Position numbers and translations under genes: made by a program. DNA of 64,000 nt from CAADGU01 sp035444285. Lineage in GTDB: Bacteria; Chloroflexota; Anaerolineae; Promineifilales; Promineifilaceae. The notes under the pieces were generated by a model. That model worked only from the letters and a program-made list of their open reading frames with translations, had not been told where the DNA came from and searched no databases. Below are positions 35,501-42,274 of this stretch, one piece after another. Each line of letters opens with the position of its first letter. The first letter of the stretch is position 1. The stretch covers positions 310,001-374,000 of the forward strand of contig DAOMOK010000002.1 of the NCBI GenBank assembly GCA_035444285.1, in the 5' to 3' direction.

Positions 35501-36314
35501 TGTGACCACGGTCACGGCCGTGTCCCTCTCCGATAGCAATGTGCAAGATATTGCCAGGGACATAACCACCGTACAGGTGGACACATCCCCGCCCACCATC
35601 TACCTGCCCATCATCTTGCGCCCGGCGACCACACCGCCACCCACGCCAACGCCCACGGCTACGCCATCCCCGACGCCAACCTCTACGCCATGCGCCCCGC
35701 CCACCGGCATTGACCTGATCGTCACCCAGATTCAGGTCATCCCGGCTGCGCCCGTCTCTGGGCAGCCGGCGACGGTGTACGTCACTATCCGTAACCAGGG
35801 CACACAAAATGTGCCCTTTGGCAACAACTTCTTCCTGGACTTCTACGTAGACCGGACACCGCAGCCGTATCTGGTGGGTGATGTGGCCTGGGGGGTGCAG
35901 GGCGCGGACCTGACCGCCGGTACCAGCCGCACCTATGAAGGGCAATACACCTTTGGCGGCGGCGCGCACCAGGTGTGGGCGCAGGTAGACACCGACCGGC
36001 ACGTCAATGAGTGCCCGAATGAAAATAACAACACCTTTGGCCCGGTGAACATCAACGTGTCCGGCGCGATCAGCGAAGGGTTAATCAGTCAGCCGCAATA
36101 TGGCCCACGGCAAACGCCGGAACCGGTCATGCCTACTGGCACGCCTACTGGCACACCGCAGTTTGAACCACTGCCCACCCAACCACCGACGGCGACGCCT
36201 ACGCTGCCACCGTTCACGCCTACCCCCACGCCATCATCGCCACCGCCGGAAGCGACGCCCACACCGCCCCCCCCGGACATGGAGACGCAGCCCACGGCTA
36301 CACCCACGCCGTAA
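23508..36314 (+). CDS. giant secreted beta-helix / Ig-like repeat protein
   Basis: The 4268-residue product begins with a long Sec signal (about 1-49, ending SPTASLAQ). Seven parallel beta-helix blocks follow, rich in 'GGGIY/GGAIF/NNTA' rungs, each closed by a 'D-x-GADE'-like ending (about 55-440, 664-1025, 1025-1420, 1420-1760, 1760-2150, 2150-2580, 2826-3145), as in choice-of-anchor-Q proteins. About nine Ig-like modules of ~95 residues ('THWLTNTGNGTDEF' type) cover 3150-4020. Then come 'TIYLPIILRP', a Pro/Thr linker, a CARDB-like domain (about 4065-4180) and a Pro/Thr tail with no membrane anchor. Probably an adhesin or sheath protein; enzymatic activity is not evident. AAGGAGGAG precedes ATG. 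Confidence 0.88.
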   Translation: MKTGSFPQVSTRSTLSRKRFGALSIVPLTAVISLLLLFWHISPTASLAQTPETPNAIRYAAPAGSGAECSSLNPCALQTAVTFAADGDTIHVLEGIYPNNPGQPTLLITRNVTILGGFYGSEWNGPDPSLHPTILDAGDNNRVIQHQNSAESVLDGFHIRNGLGTFGGGVYVVNGRLTVDNSWIYDNAANSGGAIFVSNGAEAIIQNSEIYNNSAPGGGAIYVSFGGARADILYNNIHNNNATTGAASGGALFLTSGSTAFVEGNYIHHNASGQGGGIFVDGGSTVTAQNNMVYANTASNEGGGFHAFGVLASWHNTVVGNSAVNGGGGFNILGASASVQISNTIVASNTTTTGFSGIDRDSGAVTGDYVNLFGNSSNVTFTTIITGDPTFINYTGFLNLHLAPGSPNIDAGNSTISQDIDRQVRPNPDTSIPDIGADEFYPNIPAFSFTPLFTQEFVDRGSVASYEHLLVNQNSTDEDTYTFTCANDLGWGVLCPEEVTVPVGQLVNVTTQITVPGSAIALQAANTIITATSGVEPSLQHAVLVRSIVSPQPDIQFTPNYSTTNPPGEVITLTHTLTNTGDAPDTIAVAITSDTLGWAQLLPASPLFIPLGIGASAEVQVRVTIPPHAAGIIPNITTIRATSSYDNSVFAEVVDRVRAEETAGTRYVRPGGNDTNNNCTVPTFACATVPHAIGQAVTNDEVRIAFGTYNVSDFTEINETLYISGNWEQNFSAQNEEQQTIIQQTGTSQIFTLSGSSNNSTFDSLTLRNGIAAASRGGAVSVGSGVQASFSNITFENNQAERGGALNVWNGGLAIVERSRFNNNTASFQGGAAYVNGGTLVLRQSAFNHNATVGVTGENGGAVYATNSVLIVENTLFNENTAVNNGGALFVQSSNSSVNFATIVNNSANSGGGIYVNNSGGQPFQLNNSILADNNATTGGALRVEAGSITGEFVNFFNNNPANVGNITISNVTNEPPGFVPGDPEFHLLADSAMVDARLRNQGNPANELDKDFEGDNRPSDEGYDLGYDELAGCQAKRDDTVFGSIQAALEMENPQSNLILVSGICRGVHPISMGGQTLNQTVHITGTGEITIQGGWTGDFDRRLIAETTIVDPQGMGRAFYFNGPVSVALEYLTIRNGAAAGLGGGPSGQDAGGQIYNTQGQVRLNAVTMLNGTAVHGAAYYQDSGSLTTDLLVVTTDNFDPPDNDDDLPLRGRVQGGAATNGGGFHINGGTAAINATEIMSNTAVNGGAIYHASGALTASNNVIAFNTVTGDGGGVFHNGPDPAQLLHNTFYQNNAASEGGGVYRQSGSGALTIRSSIFQSNDALNGDAIFAPLSGTNEDYNYYFGQAAPLAGGVVFGVHSNNQGTGGTLPGLLDPDNGNFHLSNTAPAVDGGDPNSPISRDFDGDLRPSNQGPDMGADEVAGCRVEVNGVIYGSIQEAINNAQPGDVIKVSGICSGVHEYDTGGPPGGCGGDNGIIFTTVHIDKNIILQGGWDEDFQNQGDEITVLDATGLGRVVHIAPGVTATVENFHIVNGALTGVNGNGAGICIDNASPTIQHNEIMTHTATNGAAVYSINSAALIDGNRIYNSHATAMALAHGGGIYVISTGAVASIVNNFIYDNSANTNGGGFYSASGNHQFWHNTVVANTATQGAGAYVAAGGPQFRSSIFMDNDAPSPANTDGVHGATGSTPSVNYSDFFGYDVDLGGTATGANNLTVDPQLSPAYTLTVNSPMLDAGDPALTLDHDFEDDLRPSHLGFDIGADEIAGCVARNLAAPTVIYGSLQRAVDEAADGDTIEVDGVCLNARAHPNSGGSIQNLFVDKPLTIDGDWNSGLVPNSNLTATLNALDNGRVLYVAATGALTLTNIHLVNGDANGAGLSNHGGGVYNAGTLWLDTVEILANFAANGGGIYNLGSLNVQGSRIQANAAAQGGGVYNNGGTAVFTDLNRIANNDVSGSGGGVHQAGGNLTLDGNRIYENVAPSGNGGGIYLAGGTVIVRNNFIYENSAQQGGGLYNANTNTPIWHNTFYLNAATGGGQNGGGIFSATSQPVLIRSNIVHANQGSGIHVTGQASPDIDYNNVVDNLANNVPANYTGNASAGPNDISVPPNYVSAVTGNFHLRSWSAGVDDADPAVPFNHDIDGDVRPTNGGPDRGADEVNSCLIRVIDPTDPNPATREHIFGVLQFAIDFAESFAPGPFPTVEIARGECSGVRHNDETNTWQVGFVRQDLEFAGSLQRSNFQYAGDYTSDQIGTLTTRINAAYEGRAIYVHDNADPTFTHIAFVNGNAAPAGGGTNGGAISVPGSGSVQLYTAYVCESEASNGGGLYLSGSSGAVRENYITGSTIGECIPAHVEENESGGIILVVPLFYEGNIASGSGGGLYNSGALGITDVAFYLNQAGANGGGLANTGADLRIINGLFYSNTAVTSGGALFNTGANLEVYHTTITENAAQTGQGGGIRTESTGFILNSTILDSNLASSESGLSMPGGLNPILAYNNIWNNTLPPGVINTNPVNGDPDLRGFYPVFPPINSPVIDQADPALLDPGVPQPGGGFYPIDFDARLVERPDGGTEHLSTRASDVGAIEWWKDFGCTVTPTPQQQTAVPGDTVTYHFNVTNTGYPYPPSDNRHGYIDTIVISLTTSAGWGALEGGAMQLFPDMDWNESRPITLTVEVPVGAQNGQSDISTIRCWSQSLPSRVNQGRATTFVGLVSGVIVYPPYTAAAQPGDVLTFNHTVENIGNDAHTFNILPSAGIQHASAVLLENGVPITQTQATLASNQTRDVVLQVTILETALRGEIANPGVVAIQVDDPQNTDAVQNDIFILGEPGPRYVAAGGQDDNNNCRVKEIPCGTIQHAIFAAEPGDDIFVAQGTYTDFSQEDVGGETFVQNVFIDKSVHIHGGYSTLDGFAAPYPITQTTRLDGEGTRRVIYIMPGLTVTLSGLFIENGNAAVQPGAPLYGGGVYDVDANLTITATFFNDNSASFGGGLYQEGGQLAVNSSVFAGNGDSSTSSHAGGGVYLDGVTAVLENNTFVGNVSGSGGAVYGGDDAIFSALNNIFSENEATTTPGSAVYVTATAVITEDYSLYWLNDTNFATGANSFTAEPGFLDQYFHLSAASPAKDAGTELTSRDWPVDYDMQPRIMGPTIDIGADERLQIPDFTLLPVTLTAVITAGEPYTYEHVLTNTGDPEDSYTLTLANEEVTPGGNWQVSLTPLNTGILTSTQSVTVTLVITGDVPGAILRSLITATSDNYPLTATVTDTTTVRFAPGVDIGVDESGATAPNVPILYSHTLTNTGDGIDRFALSVLAENPPGWAITVAPTQTGFLAADETMTFTVSVTPPPGTPPNVMHTVQVEAASLNTLGIVVTDTLTDTTSVLEAAGLLLLPITQTQTIPDDSTAVYFHTLQNTGNITTAAQLEISGVPASWAVTVEPASVNLDPAQTAPVTVTVTAPAGSGGLVHTAYVTATAAVDPNVQATAVDTTTVLVLAGVIIEPDNLIVTDPDTIITFTHTVTNLGNGVETFDLSYVNTLTWTTTVIPSFVTLGVGESAEVLVEVAAPPDAVPDAPNFTTVTARSRSNPNVFDTAVDETRIRQLHSLILVPDQTGVADPGTTINYTHWLTNTGNGTDEFVITAVTENGWPTTPPAGTFTLSPGAGTELTVALEVPIGAAGRTEIMTVTAASIISPTATAQAIDTTTVNGEPGTLGVIIAPDRAGSGNPGDTLTYQHTITNTGDVTEQFLLSVTSANGWAVGVSPLSIILSAGEAASVQVTTTIPVAAPGGSSDVATVLARSQTDASVFDTAVDTTTVLGDAVYGVIIEPDNTSTANAGDTVAYTHWLTNTGSVTDTFNLTTESSHGWPTPDPLPVTLAAGASRQITVTLIIPAAVITTTDVMTVTAVSISDPTATDNAINTTFVNGVSGTLGVLLEPDNAATGVPGATVQYIHQLTNTGTITDDYVVTAVSSQGWTVVIVPASGTIIRLTPGQSANVVVRVTVPGTATDGMVDVTTVTAVSLSDSNVQDIARDITTVQVDTSPPTIYLPIILRPATTPPPTPTPTATPSPTPTSTPCAPPTGIDLIVTQIQVIPAAPVSGQPATVYVTIRNQGTQNVPFGNNFFLDFYVDRTPQPYLVGDVAWGVQGADLTAGTSRTYEGQYTFGGGAHQVWAQVDTDRHVNECPNENNNTFGPVNINVSGAISEGLISQPQYGPRQTPEPVMPTGTPTGTPQFEPLPTQPPTATPTLPPFTPTPTPSSPPPEATPTPPPPDMETQPTATPTP

Positions 36315-36320
36315 TAACAG

Positions 36321-36358
36321 AAAAGGGTGGTCACATTTTTGTGACCACCCTTTTTTTG
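36321..36358 (+). terminator. terminator of the giant gene
   Basis: A 14-bp stem AAAAGGGTGGTCAC / GTGACCACCCTTTT with a 6-nt loop, running into TTTTTTT. It is symmetric enough to work on both strands. Confidence 0.92.
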
Positions 36359-36364
36359 TTGGTA

Positions 36365-36425
36365 TGTTTGTAGTGGGCGATTTATCGCCTCCTTGCCTGA
36401 CGGCGATAAACCGCCCACTACGAAC
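36365..36425. repeat. long inverted repeat, family A copy 2
   Basis: Arms GTTTGTAGTGGGCGATTTAT... and ...ATAAACCGCCCACTACGAAC with a 13-nt spacer, between the converging giant gene and rnj. The arms differ from copy 1 by matched changes (TAGTGGG/CCCACTA), so base pairing has been conserved. Confidence 0.85.
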
Positions 36426-36429
36426 GCAT

Positions 36430-38073
36430 TTACTTGATGATGGTTTGGACTAACGGCCGTCGCCCCGTCTCGGAATAGAGATAACGCGAAATGGCGTCCT
36501 CAATTTTGGTGCTGAGTTTGCCGCCGCCGTTTTCTTTGTGCAGCTTAATCACCCGGTCTATGGTTTCTTTAGCGCCATCCACAATTTCCGCGCCGTCACG
36601 CATATCCAGGAAGCCACGCGAGAGGATTTCCGGCTCGCCAATCATGGTACCATCGCCGTTCAGGGTGAGGAAGGTAAAGAAAACGCCACCCTGGGACAAC
36701 AGTTCGCGGTCACGCAGCAGCGGCCAATCCACTTCGCCCACGCTGGCCCCATCCACAAAAATGTAGCCGCCTTTCAGCCGGGGCATAATTGTCAGTTTGT
36801 CCTGGCTCATTTCCAGGGGGGTGCCATTTTCGATGACGGCGATGTTTTCGCGGGGGATGCCTAACTCCTGAGCCATCACGGCGTGTTGTTTTAGATGACG
36901 CAGTTCGCCGTGGACGGGCACCAGATATTTGGGGCGCACCAGGTTGATCATCAGTTTCATCTCTTCCTGGCTGGCGTGGCCGGAAACGTGGACATTGGCG
37001 ATGCCTTCGTACAGCACATTTGCGCCGCGGCGCAACAGTTGGTTAATGGTGCGGTAGACCAGCTCTTCGTTGCCGGGGATGGGATGGGCGGAAAAGACGA
37101 CGGTGTCTCCTTCCTGAATTTGCAGCCGGTTGTGGCGACCACGCGCCAGTTTGCCCATGACGGCCGAGGGTTCACCTTGCGAACCAGTAGCCATGATGGC
37201 CACGCGGTGGGGGGGTAGGGAGGTGGCGTCTTCAATGTCAATGAGCGTGGCTTCATCAATTTCCAGGTAGCCCAGGCGCTGCGCAATTTTGACGTTATCC
37301 CGCATGGAGCGCCCGGTGACGGCCAGGTAACGGCCGTGTTTCACACACATATTGGCTACCTGCTGAATGCGGGAGATGAGCGAGGCAAAGGTAGCCACGA
37401 TGATCCGCCCCTGGGCATTGCGGAAGAGGTCGTCGAACGCTTTGTCAATCTCTTTTTCTGATTTTGTCCAGCCAGGACGGTCGGCATTGGTGCTGTCGGC
37501 CAACAGGGCCAACACACCGCGCCCGGAGAATTCGGCCAGTTTGGCGAAGTCCGGCGGCCAGCCATCGGATGGCGTATGGTCAAATTTGTAGTCGCCGGTG
37601 TGCACAATCAGCCCGGCGGGGGTGGTGATGCCAAAGCCCACACAGTCGGGGATGCTGTGGGCCACGTGGAATGGTTCGATGGTGAAGTGGCGGCCCAGGT
37701 GGAATTTATCGCCCGCTTCGATGGTGTGCATTTCGATCTGGTTGTGCAACCCGCCCTGGCGCAGCTTCACTTCGGTGAGGCCGGCGGTGAGGGGGGTGGC
37801 ATAGATGGGCGCTTTGATGTCTTGCATCACATGGGCGACCGCGCCAATATGGTCTTCGTGCCCGTGGGTGATGAGAACGGCCAGGATGTTATCCAGCCGG
37901 TCTTTGAGGTAGCTGTAGTCGGGGATGATGGCGTCTACGCCAAGCATGTCGTTTTCGGGAAACATGATACCGGCGTCAATGATGATGATTTCATCTTCGT
38001 ATTCGATAACGGTCATGTTCTTGCCGATTTCGCCACATCCGCCTAAAGGAATGATGCGTAATTTTGGATGCAT
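36430..38073 (-). CDS. rnj: ribonuclease J
   Basis: A 547-residue metallo-beta-lactamase / beta-CASP nuclease: 'LGGCGEIGKNMTVIE', the metal site 'HGHEDHIG', 'HTGDYKFD', the beta-CASP 'LLADSTNADRPGWTKSE', 'MATGSQGEP' and 'VHVSGHASQEEMKLM', with the RNase J C-terminal domain. RNase J has 5'-3' exo- and endonuclease activity on RNA and typically partners RNase Y. The start at 38073 has AAGGAG 6 nt upstream; a 28-codon extension is encoded by tandem repeat DNA and is rejected. Confidence 0.97.
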   Translation of the reverse strand: MHPKLRIIPLGGCGEIGKNMTVIEYEDEIIIIDAGIMFPENDMLGVDAIIPDYSYLKDRLDNILAVLITHGHEDHIGAVAHVMQDIKAPIYATPLTAGLTEVKLRQGGLHNQIEMHTIEAGDKFHLGRHFTIEPFHVAHSIPDCVGFGITTPAGLIVHTGDYKFDHTPSDGWPPDFAKLAEFSGRGVLALLADSTNADRPGWTKSEKEIDKAFDDLFRNAQGRIIVATFASLISRIQQVANMCVKHGRYLAVTGRSMRDNVKIAQRLGYLEIDEATLIDIEDATSLPPHRVAIMATGSQGEPSAVMGKLARGRHNRLQIQEGDTVVFSAHPIPGNEELVYRTINQLLRRGANVLYEGIANVHVSGHASQEEMKLMINLVRPKYLVPVHGELRHLKQHAVMAQELGIPRENIAVIENGTPLEMSQDKLTIMPRLKGGYIFVDGASVGEVDWPLLRDRELLSQGGVFFTFLTLNGDGTMIGEPEILSRGFLDMRDGAEIVDGAKETIDRVIKLHKENGGGKLSTKIEDAISRYLYSETGRRPLVQTIIK

Positions 38074-38081
38074 AGGTTCTC

Positions 38082-38190
38082 CTTGAGGCCGTGATCCGTA
38101 ATCCGTAATCCGTGAACCGTGATCCGTTAATCGTAATCCGTAAACCGAAGGATACACGGATTACCGGTTACGGATTACCGATTACGAAGA
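38082..38190. repeat. heptameric 'taatccg' repeat array
   Basis: About a dozen variants of ccgtaat / ccgtgat / ccgtaaa run in one orientation and then the opposite one (cggattac, cggttac), so the array folds back on itself. It lies in the leader of rnj. Confidence 0.75.
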
Positions 38191-38296
38191 AAACAGCCTC
38201 TTATAAAAATGATATTGAGTATAAAAGTGGTCTTTACCGGCAAGTCTGGCAGATACGGCCGTCACAATCTTCATTGTGGTGGGGCCAACATCCGCT

Positions 38297-39205
38297 TTAT
38301 ACACGCAATACGAGCCAGGCGAAAAATATCAACACAATCATAAAAACGGCCAGGAATCCGGTGTACAGCCAGAGGAAGGAGCGATGGGATTGGGTGGCGG
38401 TGAGATGGGGATGGGTGACGGCCGTGTCACTCACCCTTTGTTCTTTTGCCTGCCCATACTGGATAACCACCACGGAGATGTTGTCCTCACCGCCGCGTTG
38501 CCGCGCCATTTGCGTCAGCAATTCACCCGCCACATCCGGCGGTTCGTTGCTCAGGGCGTCGTTGATTTCCCTATCGCTCACATGCCGTGTCAGACCATCG
38601 GAACAAAGCAGGATAATGTCTCCGGGCAGCAGCGTCAGGGTAAACAACTCAATCTTGGGTTTGTTTTCTGATCCCAGACTGTAGAGGATGACGTTTTTGC
38701 GCGGATGCACTTCCGCTTCGGCCTCGGTAATGGCCCCTTCTTCCAGCAGTTTAGCGACCAGACTCTGGTCTCTTGTAATTTGTTGTATTAGTCCATTTCG
38801 CCAATGATAAGCCCGGCTGTCGCCGACATTGCCGATAAAGACCTGATTTTCTTGTAAAACGGCCGTGACCATCGTGGTGGCCATGCGGCTGTTATTGTTT
38901 CGTTCAGCTACAAGCTGACGCAGGTCGCTGTTGGCAGCCTGCATGGCATCCAGCAAACGACGCCCCCAATCCGGTTCTTCACTGTTTTCCACAAAGTGCG
39001 CGATCATGCGTTCACTGGCGAAGTGGCTGGCGACCTCACCCGCGTCTGCGCCGCCAACACCGTCAGCTACCAGATAAATCCACCCGTTTTGTTGTAACTC
39101 TTGTGAATCAACCGGCTCCCGACAGGCGACGTAATCTTCATTGTGTTCCCGGACTAATCCGGTGTCTGTCGTTAAGTGGGCTACTATTTGCCCAGGTTCT
39201 GCCAT
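38297..39205 (-). CDS. PP2C-type Ser/Thr protein phosphatase
   Basis: A 302-residue PPM-family phosphatase with the metal-binding motifs in order: 'GLVREHNEDYV', 'LVADGVGGADAGEVASH', 'GNVGDSRAYHWRNG', 'LCSDGLTRHVSD' and 'GGEDNISVVVI'. A single C-terminal membrane helix (about 278-300) anchors it. It should dephosphorylate targets of the Ser/Thr kinase encoded two genes upstream on the same strand. The start at 39205 (MAEPGQIVAHL) is the first Met that fits the family. Confidence 0.93.
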   Translation of the reverse strand: MAEPGQIVAHLTTDTGLVREHNEDYVACREPVDSQELQQNGWIYLVADGVGGADAGEVASHFASERMIAHFVENSEEPDWGRRLLDAMQAANSDLRQLVAERNNNSRMATTMVTAVLQENQVFIGNVGDSRAYHWRNGLIQQITRDQSLVAKLLEEGAITEAEAEVHPRKNVILYSLGSENKPKIELFTLTLLPGDIILLCSDGLTRHVSDREINDALSNEPPDVAGELLTQMARQRGGEDNISVVVIQYGQAKEQRVSDTAVTHPHLTATQSHRSFLWLYTGFLAVFMIVLIFFAWLVLRV

Positions 39206-39285
39206 GCCAGAGACTATATACACAAATGCGTCACAGGGCAACCCTTACTTCGGTGGGGATAATGTAATGGGTGGGTCTCAATCAA

Positions 39286-39987
39286 TCACTGAAAAACCAT
39301 ATAAAGCAACAACAGCACGACCAAAATGAAGAACACGACGAGGACGCCCATGACCAGATTGAGTTGAGAGGCTTTTTGTTTTTTGGTGCGTGGTTTTTTG
39401 GCTGCCGGTTTTTTGCGGGGGGCGGGTTTGGCTGTGGCGGCGGGAGCGGGTTGTGGTTTGGGCGCTGCTTTTTTCTCGGCAGGGACAGGAGAGAGCTGCG
39501 TGGGGGGTTCTTGCGAGACCCAGGCGGGGCTGACGTCTTGTTGCAGCCAGTCGGGTACCTCTTTGGCAGGAGTGGCTACGGCCGTGGCCCCTACCTCGCT
39601 TTCCGTTGTTTCTTCCACAACCCCAGGGGACGCCCGCATCCCCATCTTCTCCACTTGCAGCGTCCCGGCATCTTCCGCCAACCATTCGGGTAGGGTCGCC
39701 CCTTCTGACTGAGCCAGAAAATCCAACGGCTCATCCGAAATGGCAATGGTTTCGACCGTTTGCAGGTGGGCCAGACGCTCCTGGGCTTTGGGATGGTTGG
39801 GGTCCAGGGCCAGCGCCTTGCTCAAATAAAGCGCTTGCTTCTCTTTGGAATCCACCAGCATACTAAGCAAATACCAGGATTGCACATCATCGGGGTTTTC
39901 TTTGAGGTTCGTGGCCAACAAAAGTTGGGCTTCGCGTTTGTTATTGGCGCGGGTAGCGGCGATAGCCTCTAATAATGCCTGGTTCAT
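39286..39987 (-). CDS. TPR-like tail-anchored membrane protein
   Basis: A 233-residue protein. The N-terminal ~80 residues form TPR-like helices ('ANNKREAQLLLATNLKENPD', 'YLSKALALDPNHPKAQERL'). A disordered acidic and then Pro/Ala/Lys-rich region ('KPAPRKKPAAKKPRTKKQK') leads into a single C-terminal membrane helix. No named family is recognised. It lies between a kinase and its putative phosphatase, so it may be a scaffold or substrate of that signalling pair. RBS GAGAGGA precedes the ATG at 39987. Confidence 0.75.
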   Translation of the reverse strand: MNQALLEAIAATRANNKREAQLLLATNLKENPDDVQSWYLLSMLVDSKEKQALYLSKALALDPNHPKAQERLAHLQTVETIAISDEPLDFLAQSEGATLPEWLAEDAGTLQVEKMGMRASPGVVEETTESEVGATAVATPAKEVPDWLQQDVSPAWVSQEPPTQLSPVPAEKKAAPKPQPAPAATAKPAPRKKPAAKKPRTKKQKASQLNLVMGVLVVFFILVVLLLLYMVFQ

Positions 39988-40072
39988 CTTGTGTCCTCTC
40001 CTGTCAGGTGCATCAATTACTGTTATGTCAAACATTGTAACATGACCCGGCAAAAATTTCGACAAGGATTTG

Positions 40073-42274
40073 TTAAGGAGCGGAAATCCTGATCTGATAA
40101 GCGCCAATGGCCGCACCGCTGTTGTTGCCTACCATGATGGTGTAGGTTCCGCCCCGATCCAGGGTTTTGATCCCTGGGTCGCTACATTGCAAACAAGTGC
40201 TAAAAATCTCGCTGCCCGTATCATCCAGCACACGCCAGGTGAGCAGGTCACTGGACTGAGGTGGCTGCACAACCTGGAAGTAAACCTCTTGCCCGGCGGT
40301 AGCGGTGAAGGTGTATTCATCTTTGACGCCGGGCGATTCAATGTTTCCTGCACCAGGGCCTGGTATATCTCGGCTCACCGTGTCGCCGATTTGGATGGTG
40401 AACTGGTCGGGTGGGGGAACATCCCAGGTTTTGAAGGCATATGTGCCGGTCGCCGGGCCGCTTTCGTTGCCCACAATAATGGTATAGGTTCCACCGCGAT
40501 CCAGCACCTTGACGCCGGGATCACTACATTGCAGACAGGTATTGAGGATTTCGCTGCCTATCTCATCCACCACACGCCAACGGAGGAGATCACTCGATTG
40601 GGGTGGTTGCACAACCTGGAAGTATACAAATTGTCCGGCGACGGCCGTGAAGCTATATTCATCTTTCGCGCCTGGAGTTTCAATGAAACCGGCTCCTTCG
40701 CCGGGGCTACCATTCGCTACGTCCTCACCAATTTCGGTGGTAAAAGTATCGGCGGCGGGCACATCCCACAATTTGAAGGCATAACTGCCGGAACCCAAGT
40801 CCCGCTCATCGCCGACGATGAGCGTGTAAACTCCACCGCGCTCCAGCGTTTTTACACCCGGATCGCTGCATTGGAGGCAGGTGTTAAAAAGTTCGCTGCC
40901 GGTTTCATCCACCAGCCGCCATCTGACCAGATCGCTGGCGGTGGGCACCTGTAACACCTGCAAATAGACGGTTTGCCCGGCAACGGCCGTGAAGGTGTAG
41001 TTATCTTTGTCGCCGGGGTTTTCAATAAAACCGGCGCCGGATGCGGGGCTGTCTTTGGCAATCTCGTCGCCAATGGCAATGGTGAACTGCTCGCCGCTGG
41101 GTGTGGGCACGGGTTCGTTTCCACCGGAAATGGTTTCGGTGGTAGCTGATGGGGCGGTCACGGCCGTGTCCTCACTGGCGCTGGTTGTGGGTAGGGCCGC
41201 GGCCGTCGCCCCGAGGTTGGTGACGATGGGGCGGCCCCAATTGCGCAACTGCACCAGCCCTCCACCCACTGCCAGCAGCAGGCATAAACTCGCCAGACAG
41301 CCGATGGCGACGGCCGTGTAACATCCCCTGGACGATTTTTCCTTTGGCTGCATATCTGGCAGGTCAGCCGGGGAAGTGGCTGGCGGGGCGGTTGTTATCT
41401 GCCTGGTTTGTTCCGGTTCGGTGTAGGCGCGGCGGGTGGTGTTGTTTGCGCCGGGTAACGCCTCTTTCCAGGCGGCCACAAATTCGGCCACATTCTGAAA
41501 GCGGTCGTGGGGATTCTTGGCCAACGCCTTGAGCAGCACACGCTCCATAACCGGGGCGATGTCAGTTTTGAGGGATGAAGGCAAGGGCAGAGGTTCACTG
41601 ACGTGTTTGAAAATGACGGCGAGAGGGGTATCGGCCGTAAACGGCACCTGCCCCGTCAGCATTTCATACAAAATAATGCCCAGCGCATAGATGTCTGCCC
41701 GCTGGTCGGCCCGCTGCCCCTGGGCCTGCTCCGGGCTGATATAGGCCGGTGTGCCCATAATGGCATCCGTTTGCGTAAATTTAGAGTTACCCTCTAACAG
41801 CCGGGCAATGCCAAAGTCGGTGAGGAAGACATTGCCCTGAGCATCCACCAGCACATTGGACGGCTTCAGGTCGCGGTGAATGACGCCGTTCTCATGGGCA
41901 TAAGCGAGGGCGCTGGCCAATTGGGTAAAAAGCCGGTCAACCTCGGCCAACGGCAGCGTACCCTGGTCAACTTTGTCTTTGAGGGTGCCCGCTTCCAGAT
42001 AGCGCATCACCAGATAAGAGACGCCGTCGCTCTCGCCGTAGTCAAACACCGGCAGGATGTGGGGGTGTTCCAGATTGGCGATGATGCGTGCTTCCTGGTG
42101 AAACCGCCCGGTGAATTCGGCGCTGTCGGCCAGTTGGCTGGGCAGTACCTTCACAGCCACGTAGCGATCCATGGCCGCCTGGTACGCCTTATACACCGTG
42201 GCCATACCCCCTTTGCCGACCTGATTGGTAATGCGATAGGGGCCAAGCATTTGCCCCGGTTGAAGGTTAGTCAT
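40073..42274 (-). CDS. membrane Ser/Thr protein kinase with three PPC-like extracellular repeats
   Basis: A 733-residue Hanks-type kinase: glycine loop 'VGKGGMATVYKA', ATP lysine 'VAVKVLPSQ', catalytic 'HRDLKPSN', 'DFGIARLL' and 'GTPAYISPEQAQG'. One membrane helix follows at about residues 328-350, then three ~105-residue outside repeats with the pattern 'GFIENPGDKDNYTFTAVAGQ' and 'CLQCSDPGVKTL', resembling bacterial pre-peptidase C-terminal (PPC) domains with a fixed C-x-x-C pair. PASTA domains are absent. The kinase probably senses an external ligand. It is followed by the TPR protein and PP2C phosphatase on the same strand. Confidence 0.93.
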   Translation of the reverse strand: MTNLQPGQMLGPYRITNQVGKGGMATVYKAYQAAMDRYVAVKVLPSQLADSAEFTGRFHQEARIIANLEHPHILPVFDYGESDGVSYLVMRYLEAGTLKDKVDQGTLPLAEVDRLFTQLASALAYAHENGVIHRDLKPSNVLVDAQGNVFLTDFGIARLLEGNSKFTQTDAIMGTPAYISPEQAQGQRADQRADIYALGIILYEMLTGQVPFTADTPLAVIFKHVSEPLPLPSSLKTDIAPVMERVLLKALAKNPHDRFQNVAEFVAAWKEALPGANNTTRRAYTEPEQTRQITTAPPATSPADLPDMQPKEKSSRGCYTAVAIGCLASLCLLLAVGGGLVQLRNWGRPIVTNLGATAAALPTTSASEDTAVTAPSATTETISGGNEPVPTPSGEQFTIAIGDEIAKDSPASGAGFIENPGDKDNYTFTAVAGQTVYLQVLQVPTASDLVRWRLVDETGSELFNTCLQCSDPGVKTLERGGVYTLIVGDERDLGSGSYAFKLWDVPAADTFTTEIGEDVANGSPGEGAGFIETPGAKDEYSFTAVAGQFVYFQVVQPPQSSDLLRWRVVDEIGSEILNTCLQCSDPGVKVLDRGGTYTIIVGNESGPATGTYAFKTWDVPPPDQFTIQIGDTVSRDIPGPGAGNIESPGVKDEYTFTATAGQEVYFQVVQPPQSSDLLTWRVLDDTGSEIFSTCLQCSDPGIKTLDRGGTYTIMVGNNSGAAIGAYQIRISAP

